A stretch of 64,000 nucleotides of DNA from Pseudonocardia sp. ICBG1293 (lineage in GTDB: Bacteria; Actinomycetota; Actinomycetes; Mycobacteriales; Pseudonocardiaceae): contig NZ_JAHLEL010000054.1 in assembly GCF_020131355.1 (NCBI RefSeq), positions 124,001 through 188,000 on the forward strand. Direction: 5' to 3'. Positions 1 through 7,580 of the stretch are shown here, piece by piece. Below the pieces are notes generated by a model. It did no database searches. It worked only from the letters and a program-made list of their open reading frames with translations, and was not told where the DNA came from. A program made the position numbers and the translations under genes. The stretch's first letter is position 1, and each line of letters begins with the position of its first letter.

Positions 1-2
1 CC

Positions 3-398
3 GGCGCCCTGACCACGTCCGCGGCCGTGACCGGGCGGCTGCTCGCCGGGCCGGTCACCGCGGGGGAACCGATCGGCGAGCTGCGACTGGTCGGCCCCGC
101 GCTCGCGGTCGCCGCCGGCGGGCCGGACGCCTCGGCGGTGCCGCTGCGCCCGGCCGACCCGGCGGTGGCCGCACTGCTCTCGCCCGGATCCCGGGTGGAT
201 GTCGTGGCGGCCGGTCCGGACGGCGCGCGGGTGCTGGCCGCCCGGGCGGGGGTGGTGGCCGTGCTGCCGCCCGCCCCCGGGGCCGCCGGGGCGCGCGCGG
301 ACCCGGGGCCGCTGGTGCTGGTCGCGCTGCCCGAGGCCGAGGCGACCGCGGTGGCGGCGGCGACGCTGGCCGGCGAGGTGACGGTGACCCTGCGGTGA
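3..398 (+). CDS. SAF-domain protein (CpaB/RcpC-like), 5' end outside window
   Basis: The reading frame is open from base 3 and ends at TGA 396-398, so this is the last 131 residues of a longer protein. A stretch of the type VTGRLLAGPVTAGEPI followed by a hydrophobic beta-rich region resembles the SAF domain of Flp-pilus CpaB/RcpC-like proteins. Many actinobacteria have a short SAF-domain protein of unknown role at this kind of locus. No catalytic motif is visible. The true start and any N-terminal membrane segment lie upstream of the window. Family assignment is by resemblance only. Confidence 0.6.
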   Translation, partial: GALTTSAAVTGRLLAGPVTAGEPIGELRLVGPALAVAAGGPDASAVPLRPADPAVAALLSPGSRVDVVAAGPDGARVLAARAGVVAVLPPAPGAAGARADPGPLVLVALPEAEATAVAAATLAGEVTVTLR

Positions 399-427
399 AC
401 GCGGCGGCCCTTCTCGTCGGGTGCGGC

Positions 428-595
428 TCAGCCCCCGTGGTGCGGCGGGCGGTTCTCGGTGAACCAACGGTCGGGGTCCGCGGCCTCCCGCTCGTCGGCG
501 GCGCCGTGGTCGGCCCGCTCGTCGGCCGAGGTCGAGGGGTCGTCGCCGAAGATCTCCTCGATCCGTCGACGCATCCGGTCCGCGGGCTCGCTCAT
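428..595 (-). CDS. Small acidic protein, 55 aa, unknown function
   Basis: An ATG at 595 opens a 55-residue frame ending with TGA at 428-430. The product begins MSEPADRMRRRIEEIFGDD and ends with ENRPPHHGG. It is rich in Asp, Glu, Arg and Ala, with no membrane segment. The Arg/Glu-rich start and the W-F-T-E-N-R-P-P-H-H-G tail look like the small uncharacterised proteins often seen in Pseudonocardiaceae, although I cannot check conservation. It lies convergent to the SAF-domain gene with only 29 bases between the stops. A longer frame on the opposite strand covers the same bases but lacks protein-like composition. Confidence 0.55.
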   Translation of the reverse strand: MSEPADRMRRRIEEIFGDDPSTSADERADHGAADEREAADPDRWFTENRPPHHGG

Positions 596-760
596 GACCC
601 CATGGTGCCGCGCCGGGGCGGAGCGGGTGCATACCGATCACGCGTCACCTTCCCGTGCCGGGTTCGCGGCGCCCCACGGCGACGGGCCCGGGTGACACCA
701 TGGGGTCAGCCGTACGCATCCGCCCGGGTACCGGGCGACGACAGGAGAGGTGGACCGCTC

Positions 761-1264
761 ATGGGGTTCCTGGACAAGGCACGCGAGGCGGCCGAGAACG
801 CGATCGAGAAGGCGAAGCCGCACCTGGACAAGGCGATCGAGCACGCCGGCCCGCACCTGGAGAAGGCGAAGGAGAAGGCGGGCCCGCTCGTCGGCAAGGC
901 CGCGGAGAAGGTCGACCAGGCGACCGGCGGCAAGTACTCCGAGCAGATCGACGGGGTCAAGGGCAAGGTCGAGGGCGCCCTCGGGCACAACGACCCGGCC
1001 GCGCCCGGCGCCGGCACGCACGGCGGCGCCGTCCCGCCGGTGCCCCCCGCCCCGCCCGGTGGCGACGCGTTGAAGCCGCAGGGCAACCCGGCAGCGTCGC
1101 AGCAGCCGCCCGCCGTCCCGCCGGTGCCCCCCGCCCCGCCCGGTGGCGACGCGTTGAAGCCGCAGGGCAACCCGGCAGCGTCGCAGCAGCCGCCCGCCGT
1201 TCCTCCGGTCCCGCCGGAGCGCAAGGACGGCGGCGGCGTCCCGCCGGTGCCCCCGGCGAACTGA
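761..1264 (+). CDS. Rv0909-like (antitoxin-family) protein with Pro-rich repeat tail
   Basis: The 167-residue product starts at ATG 761, behind the ribosome site aggagagg at 743-750. Residues 1-75 are a charged amphipathic helix with repeated KA, EKA and GP segments and a GGKYSEQIDGVKGKVEG block typical of the Rv0909 family, annotated as putative antitoxins. From about residue 90 the protein changes to a Pro/Ala-rich tail containing two exact 28-residue repeats (DNA 1031-1198) and a final VPPVPP motif. The frame is open further upstream to 395, but only ATG 761 has a ribosome site and a family-like start. No toxin partner gene is adjacent, so an antitoxin role is doubtful. A surface or scaffold role is equally possible. 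Confidence 0.7.
   Translation: MGFLDKAREAAENAIEKAKPHLDKAIEHAGPHLEKAKEKAGPLVGKAAEKVDQATGGKYSEQIDGVKGKVEGALGHNDPAAPGAGTHGGAVPPVPPAPPGGDALKPQGNPAASQQPPAVPPVPPAPPGGDALKPQGNPAASQQPPAVPPVPPERKDGGGVPPVPPAN
1031..1198 (+). repeat. Two exact 84-bp tandem repeats in a coding region
   Basis: The 84-bp unit 1031-1114 is repeated at 1115-1198 with no difference that I can see. Each unit encodes 28 residues (VPPVPPAPPGGDALKPQGNP and eight more). A third, degenerate start of the unit follows at 1199. Identity at the third codon positions suggests recent duplication or slippage, so copy number may vary between strains. Confidence 0.85.
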
Positions 1265-1274
1265 GCACCGCAGA

Positions 1275-1308
1275 CCGACGGGCCCCGGCGCGCGCCGGGG
1301 CCCGTCGG
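1275..1308. terminator. Bidirectional terminator hairpin
   Basis: A perfect 17+17 inverted repeat (CCGACGGGCCCCGGCGC and its complement) lies between the convergent ends of the Rv0909-like gene and moaB2. There is no T-run, as is usual for high-GC actinobacterial terminators. Confidence 0.7.
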
Positions 1309-1334
1309 CCGTCGTGGGACCGGTCGTGGACCGG

Positions 1335-1832
1335 TCAGTCGTCGAGGCCGGACAGCTCCGAGATGACGTGCGGGACGAGCGGGGTCAGCGTGGCCATCCC
1401 GTCCCGGACGGCCGCACGCGAGGCAGCCAGGTTGACCACGAGCGTGCTGCCCGAGACGCCGACGAGGCCCCGGGACACCCCGGCGTCGACCGCACCGGCG
1501 GCGAGGCCGGAGGCGCGGATGGCCTCGGCGATACCCGGCACCGGCCGGTCGAGGACGCCGGTGGTCGCGTCCGGGGTGACGTCGCGCGGCGAGACGCCCG
1601 TGCCCCCGACAGTCACCACCAGGTCGACGCCGCCGATGACGGCGGTGTTCAGCGCACTGCGGATGGCCACGACGTCACCGGGGGCCGAGACCACGCCGTC
1701 GACGAGGAAGTGGGCCTCCTCCAGTAGTTCGGTGACCAGCGGCCCGGTGCCGTCGGACCGCTCGCCCGCACTCACCCGGTCGTCGACGATCACCACGAGG
1801 GCACGGCCGATCTGCGGACCCGACATCTCCAT
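1335..1832 (-). CDS. moaB2: Molybdenum cofactor biosynthesis protein, MoaB/MogA family
   Basis: The 165-residue product belongs to the MoaB/MogA molybdopterin-binding family, which adenylylates molybdopterin or assists molybdate insertion in the cytoplasm. The family signature is clear: a VVIVDDRVSAGE start, the ligand-binding VVTVGGTGVSPRDVTPD segment, and the SGSTLVVNLAASRAAVRDG segment. ATG 1832 (or ATG 1826) matches the usual start; the frame stays open to 1976 but that part is not family-like. In mycobacteria moaB2 is the last gene of mprA-mprB-pepD-moaB2, and the same order holds here, 147 bases after the htrA stop. Because htrA is now split by insertions, read-through transcription from mprA is probably disturbed. 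Confidence 0.88.
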   Translation of the reverse strand: MEMSGPQIGRALVVIVDDRVSAGERSDGTGPLVTELLEEAHFLVDGVVSAPGDVVAIRSALNTAVIGGVDLVVTVGGTGVSPRDVTPDATTGVLDRPVPGIAEAIRASGLAAGAVDAGVSRGLVGVSGSTLVVNLAASRAAVRDGMATLTPLVPHVISELSGLDD

Positions 1833-1979
1833 GACGGCCAGCCTAGCGTCGGCCGGGGTACGCCCGGGGGAGGCCGTGCCGGTGCGGGGAGGGGGTCCGG
1901 CACCGACACGACGCTCCGGGCATATTCGGTGGGGCACCACCGAATACGGGACCACCCCATCACGGCTGTAGTTCACACG

Positions 1980-2675
1980 TCAACGATGTGCGGCGCGTGC
2001 CACCCACCCGGCCCCGTCCGGTCGGGCGGCGTCCACCCGCCCGGGTCGTCGCTGTTCGCCCAGCGTCACCTCGACGGCCCGGGTCGCCCCGCCGGCGTCG
2101 ACGACCTCCAGCTGGACGACGCTGCCCGGCGGCTGCGACCGGACCGCGGCCTGCAGGTCGGTGCCGGTGGTGATCCGCTGGTCGCCGAGCCGCGCGACGA
2201 TCTCCTGGAGCCGCAGACCGGCCCGGGCGGCCGCGCCGTCCGGGGTGATCTCCTGGATCACCGCGCCGCGCAGCTGCGGGTCGCTGCCGACGGTCACGCC
2301 GAGCACGGCGTGCGTGGCCGTGCCGCCGTCACGCAGCTGGTCGGCGATGCGGCGGGCCTGGTTGATCGGGATCGAGAAGCCGACCCCGATCGAGCCGCCG
2401 CCCGGCCCGGCCGTCGCGATGGCCGAGTTGATGCCGACGACCCGGCCCTCGGCGTCCACCAGCGGCCCCCCGGAGTTGCCCGGGTTGATCGCGGCGTCGG
2501 TCTGGATGGCGTTCAGCACGGTGTCGGCCGCCCCCGGCGCGCCCGACTCGGCCGGGATGCCGACGGCCCGGTCGACGGCCGAGACGATGCCGGTGGTGAC
2601 CGATCCGCCGAGCCCGAGCGGCGACCCGAACGCGGTGACCTGCTGCCCCACCCGGACCCGGTCGGAGTCGCCTAG
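1980..2675 (-). pseudogene. pepD: HtrA/PepD serine protease, 3' part (Ser-active site and PDZ)
   Basis: This is the downstream half of the HtrA-like protease whose first half is at 7580-8855. It opens with GDSDRVRVGQQVTAFGSPLG, holds the nucleophile Ser in DAAINPGNSGGPLVD, then a PDZ domain (ITPDGAAARAGLRLQEIVARLG) and ends at TGA 1980-1982. The last residues of the 5' part (GLRAVEL) join this part directly if the sequence between the two CTAG copies at 2672-2675 and 7580-7583 is removed. The break separates the catalytic His and Asp from the Ser, so neither half can act as the protease. HtrA proteins handle misfolded proteins at the outer face of the membrane. Confidence 0.92.
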
Positions 2676-2972
2676 GGCGTGTCTCCTAAAGTGCGCAACC
2701 AGGTGACGATGGCCTTCAGTGCAACTCCGCCGCGGTAGGTCAGGGCGAGTTTGTCGTAGCGGGTCGCGAGGCCGCGCCACTGCTTGACCTCGCAGAACCC
2801 GCGTTCGACGACGTTGCGGCCGCGGTAGTCGACCCGGTCGAACGCCGGTGGTCGACCGCCGCGTGTGCCGCGTCGTTTCCGGTGTCCCTGCTGGTCAGCC
2901 GGCTCCGGGATGACCGCGACGATCCGTCGTCCGCGCAGGTGGGCGCGGATGGCGCGTGAGGAGTAGGCCTTA

Positions 2973-3093
2973 GAGGTCGTTTCAGAACGACTTGTCGAGT
3001 TTCCATTGACCCCTCGACGACAGATCAAACGGCAGGTCAGATAGCCGCTTGTCGTCTACAACAGACACGTCGACCTCGTTCTGAAATGACCTC
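2973..3093. mobile_element. 121-bp MITE, copy 1
   Basis: This non-coding 121-bp unit has 19-bp terminal inverted repeats (GAGGTCGTTTCAGAACGA against its complement, one mismatch) and is flanked by TTA on both sides (2970-2972, 3094-3096). The outer 15 bases match the ends of the neighbouring autonomous element at 3097-4699. Sequence-identical copies are at 4703-4823 and 30416-30536. Confidence 0.85.
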
Positions 3094-3164
3094 TTAGAGG
3101 TCGTTTCAGAAGTCGGCGTGTCGGTCCTGTGTGGATCGGCGCTGGTAGCTGATCATGTCCGGTC

Positions 3165-4010
3165 GTGGCGCGGCGATCTTGTGTCGAGCGATTGGTGAGC
3201 GACGAGCTGTGGGCGCTGGTGGAGCCGCTGCTGCCCAAGCCGCGCAAGCACAAGCGGGGACGGACAGGCCGTCCGCGGGTGCCGGATCGGGCCGCTCTGG
3301 CCGGGATCGTGTTCGTGCTCAAGACCGGGATCAGCTGGAACGCGCTGCCCGCCGAGCTCGACTGTGGGTCCGGAGTGACCTGCTGGCGGCGGCTACGGCA
3401 GTGGCAGCAGGCCGGGGTCTGGGCCCAGCTGCACCGGGTGATGCTCGACCGCCTCGCCCAGCAGGGCCTGCTGGACTGGTCGCGGGCGGCGGTGGACAGC
3501 GTGAGCGTGCGGGCCAAGCGCCGCGGCGAGGCCACCGGGCCCTCGCCGACCGATCGCGGGAAGGCGGGCAGCAAGTACCACGTGCTCTGCGACCGAGGCG
3601 GGCTCCCGCTGCATGCGCTGGTCACCGGGGCGAACACCCACGACAGTCGGATGCTCGCCCCGCTGCTGGACACCAACCCCGGCGTCCGCGAACGGGCGGG
3701 ACAGCCGGGGCGTCCGCGACGTCGGCCGGACAAGGTGCACGCCGACAAGGGCTACGACTATCCCCGCTGCCGCCGCTACCTGAGTGGGCGTGGGATCGGG
3801 GTGCGGATCGCCCGGCGCGGGATCGAGGACTCCACCCGGCTCGGGCGGGTCCGCTGGGTCGTCGAGTGCACCATGTCCTGGCTGCTGGACTTCCGCCGCC
3901 TCGCGCTGCGCTACGACCGCGCCGAATCCACGATCACCGCGCTGTTATCGCTGGCCTGCGCCCTGATCTGCCACCGCCGCCTCACCAAGCCGAAGCCGAA
4001 GCCGAAGTGA
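3165..4010 (+). CDS. IS5-family transposase (DDE)
   Basis: The product of up to 281 residues belongs to the IS5-family transposases that cut and rejoin the element ends. The N-terminal DUF4096-like region reads LWALVEPLLPKPRKHKRGR and then GIVFVLKTGISWNALP. Catalytic residues are Asp in AVDSVSVRAKRRGE, Asp in VHADKGYDYPRCR and Glu in RWVVECTMSWLLDFRRLALRY. All three are present, and the frame is intact to TGA 4008-4010, so it can be functional. GTG 3165 is the longest start; a start near 3195 (VSDELWALV) is also common in the family. It probably acts on its own ends and could act on the three 121-bp MITEs, which share the end sequence. Confidence 0.9.
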   Translation: MARRSCVERLVSDELWALVEPLLPKPRKHKRGRTGRPRVPDRAALAGIVFVLKTGISWNALPAELDCGSGVTCWRRLRQWQQAGVWAQLHRVMLDRLAQQGLLDWSRAAVDSVSVRAKRRGEATGPSPTDRGKAGSKYHVLCDRGGLPLHALVTGANTHDSRMLAPLLDTNPGVRERAGQPGRPRRRPDKVHADKGYDYPRCRRYLSGRGIGVRIARRGIEDSTRLGRVRWVVECTMSWLLDFRRLALRYDRAESTITALLSLACALICHRRLTKPKPKPK

Positions 4011-4041
4011 TGGTCGACCCAGCCCTCGCTGAGGCACTCGC

Positions 4042-4635
4042 CTACGAGGTCGGGGCCAGCGGCCGCCAGGCCAGCCACTCCAAGGCCCGGTCGGCCTCGT
4101 CAGGGTCGAAGCGGTGCGGGTCGAACGGCCCGCCCGCCCACTCCAGGCGCTCGGCGCGGTCGGGATGGTCAGGGTCGGCGAGCACGGCCTGGAAGTCCTC
4201 ATACCCCCCGATCCCGCCGACGTCCTCGGGCGGGCACGCCCCCTGCCCGGCGACGCATCGCGGATAGCACACTCCCGGCTCGACGGCCGCGACCGCCTCG
4301 ACGGTGATCTCGTGGGCCCAGTTGTCACCGAAGTCGTAGACGTAACCGAACCGGTCACCAGCCTTGACCAGCCGAAACAGCTTCTCTTTCGTCTCGTCGG
4401 CGACATCCTGTCCGGGCCAGTCCGGGTCTGGGATCCCGTAGCGGCGCCCGACGATCTCGAACTCGTGCAGATGAGAGTTCGTCCAGCCCATCACTGACTG
4501 CACCACCTCGTGCAACACCGCCAAGTCGACCTCGCCCGGCACCTGCACCCGACGCCGGACCGCCGGCACCACCTCGGTCAGGACGATCTCCAACTCGAAA
4601 ATCTTCGTCTTCTCAGACACACGAGGCGCGACCAT
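4042..4635 (-). CDS. pRiA4b ORF-3 family protein, transposon passenger
   Basis: The 197-residue protein starts at ATG 4635. It matches the plasmid pRiA4b ORF-3 family (PF07929): IFELEIVLTEVVPAVRRRVQV, then LHEVVQSVMGWTNSHLHEFEI, YDFGDNWAHEITVE and a C-terminal CYPRCVAGQGACPPEDVGG with Cys residues spaced as in the family. Molecular function is not established. It lies inside the terminal repeats of the 3097-4699 element, convergent with the transposase and 31 bases from its stop, so it is carried as cargo. The frame is intact, with normal high-GC codon use. Possible roles include host defence or control of transposition; neither is shown by the sequence. Confidence 0.88.
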   Translation of the reverse strand: MVAPRVSEKTKIFELEIVLTEVVPAVRRRVQVPGEVDLAVLHEVVQSVMGWTNSHLHEFEIVGRRYGIPDPDWPGQDVADETKEKLFRLVKAGDRFGYVYDFGDNWAHEITVEAVAAVEPGVCYPRCVAGQGACPPEDVGGIGGYEDFQAVLADPDHPDRAERLEWAGGPFDPHRFDPDEADRALEWLAWRPLAPTS

Positions 4636-4702
4636 CAGCCGATGCTGCCAGCCCCGCCGTCACCGGCAGAACCGGGCCCACCACTTCTGAAACGACGTCT
4701 TA

Positions 4703-4823
4703 GAGGTCGTTTCAGAACGACTTGTCGAGTTTCCATTGACCCCTCGACGACAGATCAAACGGCAGGTCAGATAGCCGCTTGTCGTCTACAACAGACACGT
4801 CGACCTCGTTCTGAAATGACCTC
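4703..4823. mobile_element. 121-bp MITE, copy 2
   Basis: Sequence-identical to the MITE at 2973-3093 and in the same orientation. It is flanked by TTA at 4700-4702 and 4824-4826, and has no coding capacity of its own. With copy 1 it brackets the passenger-carrying element, so the three could move together as one compound unit. Confidence 0.85.
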
Positions 4824-4826
4824 TTA

Positions 4827-5807
4827 GAGCGTCCGGCAATTGATCGTTACCGCAGCCGGCGGGTGGTGGGCCTATCCGGCCAGCGGTAGCGGTTGCGGGC
4901 CGCGTTGATCAGTCTGCGGATCACGGTGAGTGCGGCGGCGAGGTTGAGGTAGAACGCGGCGATGACGGTGCGCCGGTCGGTGAAGCGGCGGAGCTTGCCG
5001 TAGCCGTTCATCCAGGAATGGGTGCGCTCGACCGGCCACCGCTTACCGACCTGGATCGGGGCGGGCCGGCCCTTGGTGGCGATCTGTGCGTCGAACCCGA
5101 GTCGTTCGAGCAGATCGCGGGTCTTGCCTGAGTCATAGCCCCGGTCCAGGTGCAGGCACGGTCGCTCGGGCAGCGGCCCGATCATGTCGTAGATCCCGAT
5201 CAGGGTCGGTTTCAGCAACGGCGAGTCGTGGTCATTGGCGCGGGCGCTGATCAGGTGCAGCGGGATCCCCGCACCGTCGCAGACCACGGAGCGTTTGGTG
5301 CCCTGTTTGCCCCGGTCGACCGGGTTACAGCCGGCGACCTCGCCACCGCAGGGAGCCTTGGTGATCGCTCCGTCGGCAGACAGATCGTCGAGGTCGAGAC
5401 CGATCATCTAGTCATAGCCGGCCAGCGCGGCCCGAAGGACCTGCTCCCCGACGCCAGCGGCGGCCCACTGGGCGAGACGGCGGCGGATCGTGCGGTCCGA
5501 GCAGCCGGGGGTGGCAATGCGTTCGTAGCCGCTGCCGTGCACCAACGCCGCGAGCACGTGCTCGAACACCAGGCGGTCGGGGATACGGCGGCGGTGACAT
5601 CCCCACGGATGGGCCGGGTCGAACTCCGGGCGCCGCTCTGCCTCGATCAGGGCAGCGAACTCGACCCAGAGGGGGTCGATCAGCGATTCTGGCAATAGAG
5701 GCACGGACCCTCCAGGCGACCATCAGGACATCAGCAATCCGATGATCACCCGAGGTCCGTGCCTCTACCTGCAACGACACCCCCACGACCTCATTTGCCG
5801 GGCGCTC
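4827..5807 (-). mobile_element. 981-bp IS5-type element
   Basis: The left end GAGCGTCCGGCAA and the right end (read inward GAGCGCCCGGCAA) are inverted repeats with one mismatch, and TTA flanks both sides (4824-4826, 5808-5810). One transposase gene on the minus strand fills it. Its right 57 bases recur as the end of the 152-bp MITE at 30261-30412. Confidence 0.85.
4847..5704 (-). pseudogene. IS5-type transposase split by an amber codon
   Basis: The frame 5704-4847 would encode about 285 residues, but an in-frame TAG at 5410-5408 separates a 98-residue N-terminal part (MPLLPESLIDPLWVEFAALI to ALAGYD) from a 186-residue C-terminal part starting MIGLDLDDLSADGAITK. The related transposase at 28408-29250 has Arg at the corresponding place (AYDRIVG). 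Catalytic Asp residues (SADGAIT, LHLDRGYDSG) and Glu (PVERTHSW) are all in the second part. A nonsense mutation is the simplest reading. The ATG directly after the TAG could allow reinitiation of the catalytic part. Confidence 0.82.
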
Positions 5808-6454
5808 TTATCTGCGCGGACCCGCTCGGGCCGGGTCCGCGGTCGGCCCGGACCGACCCGTCCGACGCGCAGATGTGACATCAGGTGCGCGAACATCGGG
5901 GCGTCACCGGCCTGGCCAGGGCCGACCAGTACGACCAGCGGGCGGCCGTGTCCGTCAACGAGCTGGTGGATCTTCGTGCCGAGCCCTCCGCGGGAGCGGC
6001 CCAAGGCGTGATCGGGCGGCTCGATCAGCAGATTCTTGTAGTTCGATCCGGCCCCCTGTGTCCCGCTGCAGGGTCGCGGCGTGTTGGTGAGCGCGGATGA
6101 TCGTCGAGTCGACCGACACGGCCCAGTCCACGAGACCGGCGGAGTCGGCATCGGCGAGCAGAGCTGCGAGAACCTGGTCCCAGGTGCCGTCACCGCAGTA
6201 GCGGCGGTGGCGTTTCCATAGGGTCTGCCACAGCCCGAACTCGACCGGGACATCACGCCAGGCCAGCCCGCAGCGGAACCGGTAGATGATCCCCTCGATC
6301 ACTCTGCGGTGATCGGCGAACGGGCGCCCTGGCATCCCGTCCGACGAGGGCAGTAACGGCTCGAGTCGGTCCCACTGGGCATCGGTCAGGACGGCACGGC
6401 GCGACACCTACTGATCATCGCGCAGGCCCGACCAGCCGGGTTAGGAGACGCGCC

Positions 6455-7525
6455 CTAGTGTCGCGTAAACGATGTTCTTTGACCGGGTCGGCAGTGGTTG
6501 AGTAGGTCGTCTGCGGGTTTGGTCCAGATGAACGGGTGGCAGCGTTCGTTCCAGCCGTCGATGAACCGGCCGATCGCGCCGATCAGTTCTCTGACGCTGC
6601 CGAAGCTGCCACGGCGAATGGCCTGGCGGGTGATGACCCCGAAAAAGACCTCGACCATGTTCAGCCACGATCCCGAGGTCGGGGTGAAGTGCAGGGTGAT
6701 CCGCGGGTTGCGGGCCAGCCAGGCCTTCACTGCGGGGTGCTTGTGGGTCGCGTAGTTGTCCACCACCAGGTGCAGCTTGCGCCGCGGGTAGGCCTTCGCG
6801 ACCTGCTTGAGGAACCGCAGGAACTCCTGATGGCGATGCCGCGGCAGGCACGCCTGCTCGACCCGCCCGGTCGCGACCTCTAACGCCGCGAACAGCGTGG
6901 TGGTGCCGTGACGGACGTAGTCATGCGTCCGTTTCTCCGGGATACCGGGCATGATCGGCAGGATCGGCGCTGTCCGGTCCAGGGCCTGGACCTGGGATTT
7001 CTCGTCGACGCAGAGCACGACGGCCTTGTCCGGCGGGTTCAGATACAACCCGACGATGTCGCGGACCTTGGCTTCGAGCTCGGGATCGGTGGAGAACTTG
7101 AACGTCTCGGACTTCCACGGCTGCAGCCCCCACCGCCGCCAAATCTTGCCGATCCACACGTGGGAGATCCCGAGCTCGGCACCGAGCAGCCGTGACGACC
7201 AGTGCGTGACTCCGAGCCGCTCAGGCGGCGGTTCCAGCGTGGCGAGCACGACCGCGACCTCGTCGATCACCGGCGGCCGGCCCGCCTTGGGCCGGTCGGC
7301 CAGCCCGGCGATCCCCTCAGCGGCGTAACGCTTCTTCCACCCGATCACCGTCGCCTTCGACGCCCCGACCAGTGTGACGATGTCCTTGACCGCCACCCCG
7401 TCCGCGGCCAGCAACACGATCCTGCCCCGTCGGGCCAGTCCCGCCGAAACCGACGAGGAACGCAGCCAGGACTCCAACACCTCGCGGTCGGCGGCCGGAA
7501 CGTCCACGGTCACAGTCAACGGCAC
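6455..7525 (-). CDS. IS630-family transposase
   Basis: The 356-residue product has an N-terminal helix-turn-helix region (VKDIVTLVGASKATVIGWKK, then GRPPVIDEV) and a DDE catalytic domain: Asp in VVLCVDEKSQVQ, Asp in LHLVVDNYATHKH, and Glu in SGSWLNMVEVFFG. It performs cut-and-paste transposition into TA. The frame is intact, and its stop codon TAG is completed by the flanking target TA, so termination depends on the insertion context. It differs from the second copy at two residues (Cys/Gly in VEQAC, Arg/Gln in AIGRF). Confidence 0.92.
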   Translation of the reverse strand: MPLTVTVDVPAADREVLESWLRSSSVSAGLARRGRIVLLAADGVAVKDIVTLVGASKATVIGWKKRYAAEGIAGLADRPKAGRPPVIDEVAVVLATLEPPPERLGVTHWSSRLLGAELGISHVWIGKIWRRWGLQPWKSETFKFSTDPELEAKVRDIVGLYLNPPDKAVVLCVDEKSQVQALDRTAPILPIMPGIPEKRTHDYVRHGTTTLFAALEVATGRVEQACLPRHRHQEFLRFLKQVAKAYPRRKLHLVVDNYATHKHPAVKAWLARNPRITLHFTPTSGSWLNMVEVFFGVITRQAIRRGSFGSVRELIGAIGRFIDGWNERCHPFIWTKPADDLLNHCRPGQRTSFTRH

Positions 7526-7580
7526 AGCTCATGATCCCGTAAACCAGCCCGTGAGTAAAGTAACCTAGTTACCGCAACAC
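6458..7580 (-). mobile_element. IS630-family element, copy 1
   Basis: A 1123-bp element with ends GTGTCGCGTAA and (inward) GTGTTGCGGTAA, flanked by the TA target duplication typical of IS630/Tc1 elements (6456-6457, 7581-7582). It entered the TA of a CTAG inside htrA. Because its own ends begin with G, both junctions again read CTAG, and the left one was then used by IS5 copy A. A copy with only three differences that I noticed is at 49875-50997. Confidence 0.9.

Larger units (their letters stand above)
3097..4699. mobile_element. 1603-bp IS5-type element with passenger gene
   Basis: Left end GAGGTCGTTTCAGAAGT and right end (read inward GACGTCGTTTCAGAAGT) are 17-bp inverted repeats with one mismatch, flanked by TTA at 3094-3096 and 4700-4702. 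Inside are a DDE transposase on the plus strand and, convergent to it, a pRiA4b ORF-3-family gene on the minus strand. Plain IS5-type elements in this window are about 0.94-0.98 kb, so the extra 600 bp is cargo. Confidence 0.88.
2672..6407 (-). pseudogene. IS5-family transposase of copy A, interrupted
   Basis: The first frame (5955-6407, 150 aa, MSRRAVLTDAQWDRLEPLLP) is intact and carries the first catalytic Asp in VDSTIIRAHQH. The second frame overlaps it near 5955-6004 and holds the GRSRGGLGTKIHQLVDGHG block, so the two were presumably joined by a frameshift at the run of five G. The second frame is cut after VRADK at 5810, and its end (AYSSRAIRAHL to the catalytic Glu in NVVERGFCEVKQWR) continues at 2972-2672. 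Without the inserted chain the Asp in ADKAYSS is restored, so the pre-insertion copy looks complete. It is now inactive. Confidence 0.85.
2676..6454 (-). mobile_element. IS5-family element (copy A), interrupted by further insertions
   Basis: The ends GGCGTGTCTCCTAA and TTAGGAGACGCGCC are inverted repeats with one mismatch, and CTAG flanks both sides (2672-2675, 6455-6458). This fits the IS5 family, whose members duplicate short TA-centred targets. An insertion chain at 2973-5810 occupies the TTA at 2970-2972. Removing the chain gives a 941-bp element that matches copy B (32286-33223) apart from a 3-bp difference. The element sits in a CTAG formed at the end of an IS630 element inside htrA. 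Confidence 0.88.

Noticed and set aside
1031..1198. Tandem repeats considered as a CRISPR-like array
   Set aside because: The 84-bp units are in a coding frame, directly adjacent without spacers, and translate to a regular Pro-rich protein repeat.
655..1971. Long open frame on the plus strand through the Rv0909-like gene and moaB2
   Set aside because: Arg/Pro-rich composition without family motifs; it is the high-GC shadow of two well-supported genes in other frames.
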